DNA of 64,000 nucleotides from Gonocerus acuteangulatus. Taxonomy: Eukaryota; Arthropoda; Insecta; Hemiptera; Coreidae. The notes under the pieces were generated by a model. It had not been told where the DNA came from. It did not search any database and was given only the letters and a program-made list of their open reading frames with translations. The translations under genes were made by a program, and so were the position numbers. Location of the stretch: contig OX328125.1 in the NCBI GenBank assembly GCA_946811695.1, positions 39,382,336-39,446,335 of the forward strand, in the 5' to 3' direction. Positions within the stretch are counted from its first letter, which is position 1, and the number at the start of each line of letters is the position of its first letter. Positions 60,366 to 64,000 of the stretch are shown here, one piece after another.

Positions 60366-61273
60366 GGCTTATTTGAAAAAGTTGAAAAATTTGATTAGTC
60401 CAAAAAGTGATGTGAATTGTAGGCGGGGGTAGGTTTATTGGGATTAGAGGTAAAGGAAGTGGTACATAGTTTTGGGGAAAACCTATTCACCAACTGGAGT
60501 TGAAGTATGATCTCATAAACTCTAACAAAAACCTGGATTAAAAAAAATAAAAGGAAGTGAGCAGAAAAAAGGCACATTGAGTTGACTATCAGGCCAAGTA
60601 TTTACTTCAAGAAATTGTCCCTAGCAGTTTGCTCTTGCTAACTTCTCTTGTTCTAATACTCCGGAAAAGATTATTGCCCAATAACTTATAAAGAGGAGAG
60701 GAGGCATGAAATCGGGACTCACGCCCCTGGGGATTAAGGTAAAGAAAATATAGGGATAATAGAATACAGGAGTACAGGGAAACTGACCGGGCCATAAGGT
60801 GAATTAATCTGTTGAAATTAATTAATCACATAAAAAGGAAACACGCATTAATAAAAGCATTCAATGAGAACACACCAAGATGACACAGTTACAGCAAGTT
60901 GGACTTCATTTTATTAAAATATATACAGTCATTATAAATTCAGAATAAATCTTAAAATACAATGAATCTTTACCCAATAGAGAAACGACAATACTCCTAG
61001 TTTGGGGGTTAAAATGGTAAACATTTTGTCCCGAAAGAAAATATTATTAAATAATTCACAATTGTATTATAAAAATACCTTTAGTTTTGATGACAGGTGG
61101 AGTAGCTGGTGGTGGAGTGCCAGGAGGAGAAAGAGGTGGATGGTCTTCAGATGGAACAGAACATCGTCCAGCTCGAGATCTTTGCTGCCTAGGAGATACT
61201 GCTGCCCTATCCCATGAATCCCAGTAAAGCGCAAGATCACCACCACTCTCGCATTCTCCTTTAGCAACTATTT
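37107..61273 (-). CDS. ksr: Kinase suppressor of Ras (KSR), 3' thirteen exons, about 680 residues
   Basis: KSR is the scaffold that brings RAF, MEK and ERK together at the plasma membrane during Ras signalling. Thirteen exons (listed separately) join to 2045 nt with no internal stop; the N-terminal exons lie beyond 64000. Numbering from the first full codon: Pro/Ser-rich linker (1-157), with TPPPK and [11 protein letters not shown] blocks; a C1 zinc domain (about 183-229) with the full His/Cys set; a Ser/Thr-rich region with SSPALFPVP and FHFPDVV; then the kinase-like domain (about 381-670). The Gly-rich loop GTGHFG is intact and VAIK keeps its lysine (415), unlike mammalian KSR, which has Arg. 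The alpha-C Glu is replaced by Asp (434). [11 protein letters not shown] and LAPE follow. HKD in place of HRD, together with [12 protein letters not shown], is typical of KSR and separates it from RAF. Confidence 0.96.
37903..38205 (+). repeat. R-family dispersed repeat, copy B (internally deleted)
   Basis: GCGCGGTTCCTGCCTCCCTT, TTTGTCTGTTCCGATTTTAA and the end AATTCGGACTTTTAG match copies A and C. The (TA)n tract and most of the interior are absent. Confidence 0.7.
38344..38384 (-). ncRNA. Hammerhead-like motif, left-arm copy
   Basis: On the minus strand it reads GCTC, CTGAAGA, G, GCGTC / ATAAC / AATGT, GAAAC, ATGTAGAGC. The core and stem I are intact. Stem II has lost its loop-closing pair and otherwise relies on wobble pairs. 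Confidence 0.45.
38486..38526 (+). ncRNA. Hammerhead-ribozyme-like motif (well formed)
   Basis: The order is stem I GCTC (38486-38489), CTGAAGA (38490-38496), bulged G, stem II GCGTC / ATAAC / GACGT (38498-38512), GAAAC, then ATGT, A and GAGC (38523-38526) pairing back to GCTC. The self-complementary ACATGT could form stem III only between two molecules. All core positions of CUGANGA and GAAA are present. The single bulge before stem II is non-canonical. Confidence 0.55.
38664..38793 (-). CDS. ksr: KSR exon (kinase subdomains IX-X)
   Basis: One base completes a Gly codon, followed by [20 protein letters not shown] and [13 protein letters not shown]; the donor is GTGAGC. It aligns with GTIWYELHAREWPFKTQPAEA of vertebrate KSR. 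Confidence 0.95.
38872..39009 (-). CDS. ksr: KSR exon (APE motif, subdomain VIII)
   Basis: [20 protein letters not shown] is followed by [13 protein letters not shown]. It carries the APE motif and the DVYAFG helix F Asp. Acceptor TTGAATCTCCAG, donor GTAAAT. Confidence 0.95.
39173..39306 (-). CDS. ksr: KSR exon (catalytic loop and DFG)
   Basis: [20 protein letters not shown] and [13 protein letters not shown] are encoded, so the catalytic-loop Asp and the DFG motif are both present. The HKD in place of HRD is a KSR hallmark. Confidence 0.96.
39411..39617 (-). mobile_element. tRNA-derived SINE (S1 family)
   Basis: Read on the minus strand it starts at GGTGGCCGCGAGTGTTAAGG and continues through GAAAAGGTTGGTGACCTAT to a 3' AAATAAATAAA end. 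The B box is mutated (TTCTTGTGTTTGATT), so this copy is older than those at 29854 and 49462. Confidence 0.78.
39728..39786. repeat. (TA)n microsatellite
   Basis: This pure TA tract ends directly at the left end of the pogo-like element. Confidence 0.95.
39787..41159 (+). mobile_element. Decayed pogo-like DNA transposon
   Basis: GGTGTTGTACCTCTGACCA at the left end (about 39792) recurs inverted at 41138-41156. A third copy is internal at 40145. Inside, 40370-40700 translates in pieces to [15 protein letters not shown] and then an acidic [17 protein letters not shown] tail, typical of the C-terminus of pogo/Tigger/Jerky-type transposases. Frameshifts and A-runs break it. It lies in the KSR intron between the exons at 39173 and 41456. 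Confidence 0.6.
41456..41641 (-). CDS. ksr: KSR exon (alpha-C to hinge)
   Basis: This 62-codon phase 0-0 exon encodes [20 protein letters not shown] and [18 protein letters not shown]. It is nearly identical to the KSR consensus [20 protein letters not shown]. Confidence 0.96.
41889..42062 (-). CDS. ksr: KSR exon (Gly-rich loop and VAIK)
   Basis: This 58-codon phase 0-0 exon encodes [40 protein letters not shown] and [13 protein letters not shown] is the KSR/RAF pre-kinase motif, and the ATP-site lysine is present. Confidence 0.96.
42240..42946. mobile_element. Possible piggyBac-like element, about 705 bp
   Basis: Left end TTAA-CCTTTAGAGAC (42236-42250) and right end GGTCCCTAAAGGG-TTGA (42937-42952) are imperfect inverted repeats with TTAA on one side and TTGA on the other. 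The interior is partly GC-rich and non-coding. Confidence 0.4.
44026..44170. repeat. Short degenerate tandem units
   Basis: Units of roughly 45 bp contain CACCAATATATTG, GCCAATATATTGG and CATCAATTTATTGG together with a repeated GAGTGGCTTTGGC or GAGCAGCTTTGGC. They begin at a TTAACCCTTAC end. They may be the subterminal repeats of another piggyBac-like element whose other end I could not assign. Confidence 0.45.
44799..44868. repeat. (TA)n microsatellites within the hammerhead element
   Basis: Two TA tracts are separated by TGCT. They lie between the element's left end and the hammerhead motif. Confidence 0.9.
44933..44971 (+). ncRNA. Hammerhead-ribozyme-like motif (closest to consensus)
   Basis: Stem I is GCC (44933-44935) with GGC (44969-44971). 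CTGATGA is at 44936-44942 and one extra A follows. Stem II is a perfect 7-bp GGCTTGA / AGT / TCAAGCC (44944-44960). GAAAC is at 44961-44965 and GTC at 44966-44968, so ACGT is a palindromic two-base-pair stem III that only closes in a dimer. Cleavage would be predicted after the C of GTC. Such small hammerheads are known from Penelope-like retroelements. Confidence 0.6.
46972..47026. repeat. (TA)n microsatellite
   Basis: This TA tract lies about 50 bp downstream (in the KSR sense) of the exon at 47079-47207. Confidence 0.95.
47079..47207 (-). CDS. ksr: KSR exon (acidic/Ser linker before kinase domain)
   Basis: This 43-codon phase 0-0 exon encodes [20 protein letters not shown] and ends DRPWPRQNS, leading into [18 protein letters not shown] contains a possible proline-directed phosphorylation site. 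Confidence 0.9.
47948..48100 (-). CDS. ksr: KSR exon (Ser/Thr-rich, FHFPD)
   Basis: This 51-codon phase 0-0 exon encodes [32 protein letters not shown] and [10 protein letters not shown]. The SSPALFP and FHFPD blocks occur in KSR between the C1 and kinase domains, near the ERK-binding site. Confidence 0.93.
48215..48474. mobile_element. MITE with about 45-bp terminal inverted repeats
   Basis: ATATCGCACTAGTATTTCTA continues into AAGTGACACAACTCAAAA at the left. The exact complement closes the right end. The element is about 260 bp and non-coding, in a KSR intron, and TA-rich flanks suggest Tc1/mariner-type insertion. Confidence 0.8.
49462..49664 (-). mobile_element. tRNA-derived SINE (S1 family) with 12-bp target duplication
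   Basis: The minus-strand element starts at GGCCCGGTGGCCGTGAGTGT, carries the B box GGGTTCGATTCCCAC and ends in an AAATAAATAAA tail. AATCAGATTTTT flanks both sides (49450-49461 and 49665-49676). This is the clearest SINE insertion of the family in the window. Confidence 0.92.
49992..50098 (-). CDS. ksr: KSR exon (post-C1 linker)
   Basis: Two bases complete a Val codon, followed by [20 protein letters not shown] and ending NVPPFA; donor GTAAGA, acceptor TTTTTCTAG. Confidence 0.85.
50509..51290 (+). mobile_element. LTR of a gypsy-like retrotransposon, followed by a primer-binding site
   Basis: The sequence runs TGTAATGATATATTAC ... AATTTTAACA (TG...CA) and is followed at once by TTATTGGCGACCCAACGTGG (51291-51310), a typical gypsy-type LTR/primer-binding-site junction. 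AATAAA signals lie near its end. No gag-pol follows; instead a (TA)n tract and an LTR-like start come within 90 bp. The 79-codon ORF at 50830-51069 is inside the LTR and is not a recognised protein. Confidence 0.6.
51380..52080 (+). mobile_element. Second LTR-like sequence (related start, different interior)
   Basis: It starts TGTAATGATATATTACATAA and shares AAATTCAA and AAAGCCCGCG with the LTR at 50509. Its interior then differs, with several CGGGAGAG(A/G) repeats around 51704-51800. The end is not clear. It may be a related family or a rearranged second copy. Confidence 0.35.
52264..52314. repeat. (TA)n microsatellite
   Basis: This TA tract lies just upstream of the 5'-truncated LINE. Confidence 0.95.
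52354..53433 (+). mobile_element. 5'-truncated I-type LINE: RNase H and C-terminal knuckle, open frame
   Basis: The frame is open from about 52354 to the stop at 53179-53181. It begins inside RNase [24 protein letters not shown] and [16 protein letters not shown] show the D-E-D-D pattern. Then [16 protein letters not shown] and the zinc knuckle [17 protein letters not shown] follow. A ~250 bp 3' UTR ends in a hairpin (GATGCA ... TGCATC) and AAATAAATAAATAAAT. It belongs to a different family from the LINE at 15460, and its intact frame suggests a young insertion in the KSR intron. Confidence 0.82.
53543..53809 (-). CDS. ksr: KSR exon (C1 zinc domain)
   Basis: The exon encodes [20 protein letters not shown] and then [18 protein letters not shown] with the full C1 ligand series His, CxxC, CxxC, HxxC, Cys. 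In KSR the C1 domain mediates membrane recruitment. KSPRTP precedes it as in other KSRs. Confidence 0.95.
53839..54017. mobile_element. MITE, 179 bp, AGTAGGGTGGGTCG ends
   Basis: AGTAGGGTGGGTCGAAAAAA at the left is mirrored by TTTTTTCGACCCACCCTACT at the right. It abuts the left end of the foldback element that begins at 54020. Confidence 0.8.
54020..57261. mobile_element. Foldback DNA element with about 660-bp inverted arms
   Basis: The left arm (54020-54659, continuing at 55975-55998) and right arm (about 56568-57261) are reverse complements with roughly one change in ten bases. The outer ends are ACAGGGTGTCC and its divergent partner. The left arm is split by a Tigger insertion. In the core, the minus strand around 56000-56115 reads [14 protein letters not shown], resembling helix-turn-helix regions of some mariner-related transposases, with stops. 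It is likely a decayed non-autonomous derivative. In the KSR pre-mRNA it could fold into long double-stranded RNA. Confidence 0.75.
54660..55974 (-). mobile_element. Tigger/pogo-type DNA transposon, dead copy, nested in the foldback
   Basis: The terminal repeats are CAGTGAAACCTCTTTATAGC at 54660 and, on the other strand, CAGTGAAACCTCCTGTAACG at 55974. TA precedes the left end; the expected TA on the right has become GA. Minus-strand transposase pieces (55230-54770) include [20 protein letters not shown]-like [18 protein letters not shown] and [18 protein letters not shown], the DDE core of Tigger. Stop codons interrupt it, and the DNA-binding N-terminus is not recognisable. Confidence 0.85.
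57384..57418 (-). ncRNA. Hammerhead-like motif, left arm
   Basis: On the minus strand it reads CTGAAGA, bulged G, stem II ATGC / ATG / GCGT, GAAAC, ATGTA. The core and palindromic ACATGT are intact. Stem I is weak. Confidence 0.45.
57735..57775 (+). ncRNA. Hammerhead-like motif, right arm (degraded)
   Basis: GCTC, CTGAAGA and GGCC / AAATA / GGAC are followed by ATGAAAAATGTA. The GAAAC block is mutated to GAAAA and stem II is imperfect. Confidence 0.35.
58036..58157 (-). CDS. ksr: KSR exon (Ser/Pro-rich linker)
   Basis: [20 protein letters not shown] and [18 protein letters not shown] are encoded, with donor GTAAGT. The acceptor is a weak CTAAAAAG, but the phase fits both neighbours exactly. 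Confidence 0.82.
58525..58655 (+). mobile_element. S1 SINE body fragment
   Basis: GCTGGCTAGAAAAGAGTAGT, AACCAAGAGATGACCC and TTTAAATAAATAAATAG match the S1 body and tail. The head is replaced by a C-run. Confidence 0.6.
58985..59138. mobile_element. Near-perfect palindrome related to the hammerhead element at 44650
   Basis: GGTAGGAATTGTCCGAGTTT ... and its complement form arms of about 50 bp around CACATGT. They carry the same CGGTCA(C/T)T(G/A)(C/T)T(A/T)CTTAATAA end as the element at 44650. The flank GCATCACCAACGGTCAAGGA continues the similarity outside the palindrome. No hammerhead motif was found in this copy. Confidence 0.7.
59631..59787 (-). CDS. ksr: KSR exon (Pro/Lys-rich linker)
   Basis: [20 protein letters not shown] and [14 protein letters not shown] are encoded; acceptor ATTTCTTCCAG, donor GTATGT. 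A TPPPKKK block is typical of KSR CA2. Confidence 0.88.
60319..60361. repeat. Poly(T) tract, about 43 bp
   Basis: This is an uninterrupted T-run in the KSR intron, possibly the minus-strand tail of a retroinsertion. Confidence 0.95.
61079..61273 (-). CDS. ksr: KSR exon (Pro-rich, most 5' exon in window)
   Basis: [35 protein letters not shown] and [16 protein letters not shown] are encoded. It starts in phase 1 after TTTGGTTTTAG, so at least one more coding exon lies upstream. I found none between here and 64000. Confidence 0.88.
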
Positions 61274-61532
61274 CTAAAACCAAATAGGCATTTAAAAAAA
61301 GGAAATATTTAATATTAGTATATTGTATTAAAAATGGGTTGAAACAATAAAAATAAATTTATAAGAACTATCATTCTTGAAGAGTTTGTTATGCCTGTTA
61401 AATTGAAAAAATCTAGAATTTATTTTAAATGAATGACTCATTCAGAAGCAAAGGGACTTCAAAAGTATTTTTATAATTCAAATAATAGCATAATAGCAAC
61501 CTAGGTAGATAATAGATATGAGCAGTCATAGT

Positions 61533-61652
61533 ACTTTTTTTTTTTTTTTTTTTTTATTTTTTTTTTTCTTGTTTATTGGCCATGCCCAACGCTGCTTAAC
61601 TTCGGTGATCAACAAGAACCGGTGCATTTAATGTGGCAATGGGCGATGGAGA
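61533..61652 (-). mobile_element. 5S rRNA-derived SINE fragment
   Basis: On the minus strand, TGCACCGGTTCTTGTTGATC and ACCGAAGTTAAGCAGCG match 5S rRNA through the A box and then switch to CCAATAAACAAG and an A-rich tail (61533-61568). The C box is missing, so this copy is internally rearranged. It is a second member of the family seen at 24298. Confidence 0.75.
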
Positions 61653-61689
61653 CCAGCATAGTAATAATTAAAATGCTTAGAAAATGACC

Positions 61690-62485
61690 AGGACAATCCT
61701 TGCTTAAGTTATGGTTTTGGCAGATGACATAGTTCTAATTACAGATTCAAAAGAAAACCTGCAGCAAGCAATCATGGAGGGAATGATGCTCAATGCAAGT
61801 AAGAGCAAGTTAATGTGTATAGGATGAAATGAAGAAAATGTGGAGATCCGATGTAGAGGAGAAATCCTAGAGAACAGAGGAGTACACCTACCTAGGTACA
61901 GTCATCAGCAGGAATGGGAAGATTGATGGAGAGGTTTCCAACCGGATCAGGAAAGCTAATAATGTCTACTACCAACTATGCAACACAATCGCTGGAAAGA
62001 GGGAAGTGGACAAAAACGTGAAGCTGCACATTTTCAAGGACACATACCTTCTACTCTTCTCTGTGGAAGCGAAAGCTGAGTCCCACTGGAAAAGCACTGG
62101 AGCTGAGTAACAGCCGCAGAAACGAGATACCTGAGGAGAGTGGCTGGCCGAACCAGAAGAGATCTGATTAGAAATCAGCGAATAAGAGAGGACCTGGGAG
62201 TTACAGCTGTAAAAGAAGCAGTCGAAAAGAGGCAGCTGAAATAGTTTGGCTACCTTTGTCGAATGGAGTAAGATCGGGGTACCAGGAAGTTTTTCAAAGC
62301 TAGGCCAACTGGAAGACGCCCACGAGGCAGACCCAGGCTAACGTGGACGGATCACATCTCCAGGCTGGGGCAGCAAAGAGGACACAGGCAGAATGCCATG
62401 AAGGCGCTGGCCAAGGACCGTGACGCATGGCTGGCATGGACTGAGGCACCTCCACGCTGAAAGGCACAAGGAGGAAGAAGAAGAA
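61690..62485 (+). mobile_element. RTE-like LINE, 3' part of reverse transcriptase, dead
   Basis: The translation pieces LADDIVLITDSKENLQQA, YLGTVISRNGKIDGEVSNRI and RKANNVYYQL, then YLRRVAGRTRRDLIRNQRIR, EDLGVTAVKEAVEKRQLK and FGYLCRME, follow the RT thumb and C-terminus of RTE-type LINEs. Frameshifts and stops interrupt it. The 3' end is a short GAAGAA repeat (about 62470-62490). Confidence 0.75.
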
Positions 62486-62490
62486 GAAGA

Positions 62491-64000
62491 AAATGACCAG
62501 TATTATTACAGCGTGGGTTTGTTGCTAGGCCCGTTTAGTACTCATTCTATTGTATGGGTGGAAAGGTTTTCATTCCTTATAACTTAATAGATCAATTTTC
62601 AATGTTTATTATGTGAGAAGGTTATCAAAGAAGTTCCTTCCCCCTGTTGGGGTGCCCAAGACCTTTCACGCCGTGAAATTCACGGTTACTTATGCTCCCC
62701 CCCCCTAAAAAAATAAATAAATAAATAAAATAAACATTCCACCCAAGAGGCCAGAACTACAAGAATTTCAACTCAAAAATAAAAAAAATTGGGGAAAAGC
62801 GGCAATAATTTTCAGTTGTTTTAGGAAAAGAATCTTGGAACACTGCGGTTCATCGCAGCAGTTCTCAAACTGTGGATCTTTGGCAACCATACCTAAGTAC
62901 ATGTGTTCCGCAAATTATTGATTAATTTTTACAAAAAACGTTTGCATAAAAGAGGGGGGGGGGAATGCACTTAGTTATGTTGCAATCTGCTGTAAATCAA
63001 AACTACCTTTACGTTACTCAGTTATTGAATAGCAATTAGGTAGACCAATGCTAAGAACAATTTGAAAAATTAAGGTTACTTATAATAAATATTATTATAG
63101 TAACATAATTTGCCCAGCATTATGGATATTTCATAATTCTTAAATGCACTTATCCTATCTTTAATAAATTTTATATGTGACAGAACTATTTTGCTGACTT
63201 AAAAAATTATCAATAATTACCAGACTTTTGTCGTTATCTGGTATCTTATGTCTTCCTTTGAGAATCAGGTAGAGTTTATCTCACTACAGGGAGAAATGCA
63301 TCAAAAGATGATCAAGAGTTGAGTTAAAATAATTTTCCTTTGTAAAATGAATTTGCCTATTCTTAGTAACAAATTAATTACATTTACAGAAAAACTAATT
63401 TTTTATCCAGTGTATATATCACAGTTCCAATATTCTTTAACTTCTACTTATAAATGGAATTATGAAATAGTCATAAAGCTGAGCAGATCTAGGAGGCATC
63501 TTTATGCCTAAGAGTAATTAGCTAAAAATAAGCTGTGGTCGAAGAGGAGCCTTATAATAGTTCTAAAGAATCTATTACAGGAGTATTCCCTAAGACACCT
63601 AAAGTCATGACACACGCACAAAACATCCCAAGATTTTTAAGATTGCAAGTCACCATGAATAAAAATTATATACTGAATATAAACTTTTCATTCAGCTTGT
63701 GAGGCAGTAGTGATGTAGGCTATTAAAATACAACATACCAAGAAAATATCTGAATTATCAAGCCAGCAACTGTTGCACAATTATGTTGGGGAGGATTATG
63801 TTTCAAGGTGAGATCTTATTAATCACTTAAATTAGGACAGTTTTTAGTTAACAAATTTGATTTTGAATATTCTTTTCTTTATAAAGAAAAAAAAAGAATA
63901 AAATTATAGTTTAAAGTTGAGATTAATCAACTGAAGGCAAACTAGTACACATATGTGTACTAACTCAAAAGTGTTCAATTAGCTATTTCCTGGTATGTAT
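62491..64000. other. AT-rich KSR intron/upstream sequence
   Basis: C-run and G-run patches (62697-62705, 62953-62961) and AT-rich DNA are present. I found no KSR 5' exon or other gene. Confidence 0.4.

Noticed and set aside
60607..61217. Short ORFs antisense to or near the KSR exon at 61079
   Set aside because: They are shadows of the KSR exon in other frames or chance ORFs.
61283..64000. Search for the N-terminal KSR exons
   Set aside because: No open exon with matching phase and CA1-like content was found; they are probably upstream of the window.

Overview
This is a gene-poor, AT-rich stretch of an animal nuclear genome: spliced genes with GT-AG introns, long intergenic repeats, (TA)n tracts and many transposons. 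The protein families present (a DAPK-type kinase with a C-terminal death domain, a KSR pseudokinase that keeps the ATP-binding lysine, METTL1) together with RNase H-bearing I-type LINEs, pogo/Tigger, hAT and piggyBac-like elements suggest an arthropod, possibly a non-insect one such as a chelicerate. The species cannot be fixed from the sequence alone.

Layout. 280-9122 (+): the last seven coding exons of a death-associated protein kinase (DAPK1-like; COR-like region plus death domain). 15210-25536 (-): three exons of an unrecognised ~85-residue protein whose second intron carries a nearly intact I-type LINE. 25598-30227 (+): complete six-exon METTL1 (tRNA m7G46 methyltransferase), head-to-head with the small gene with only 61 bp between the two start codons. 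37107-61273 (-): thirteen 3' exons of kinase suppressor of Ras (KSR), covering the proline-rich linker, the C1 domain, the Ser/Thr-rich region and the whole kinase-like domain; its 5' exons lie beyond 64000. All exon phases were checked and each chain stays open through its joins.

Between and inside the genes lies a dense mobile-element layer: tRNA-derived SINEs (many copies), 5S rRNA-derived SINEs, I-type and RTE-like LINE pieces, a gypsy-like LTR with primer-binding site, TTAA-flanked piggyBac-like MITEs, a hAT MITE with 8-bp target duplication, a pogo relative, a Tigger copy nested in a ~3.2 kb foldback, and a mid-repetitive family ('R family') with three copies.

Two RNA-level signals stand out. 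First, at least eight copies of a hammerhead-ribozyme-like motif (CTGANGA, stem II, GAAAC, palindromic ACGT or ACATGT stem III) sit mostly in the arms of inverted-repeat elements. One pair of arms differs by a compensatory change in stem II. This resembles the small, dimer-forming hammerheads known from Penelope-like elements, but no Penelope ORF is visible here. Second, the I-type LINE and two unrelated SINE families (5S-headed and tRNA-headed) end in the same 3' hairpin, whose stem has changed by compensation between LINE and SINEs. A 51-bp insertion consisting of only that hairpin and an A-tail, with a 14-bp target duplication, is also present.

Spans not listed as a gene or repeat (469-1040, 4950-5210, 9220-10600, 12970-15200, 31540-34020, 34940-37100, 43000-44000, 62490-64000) are AT-rich sequence in which I see no supported gene.
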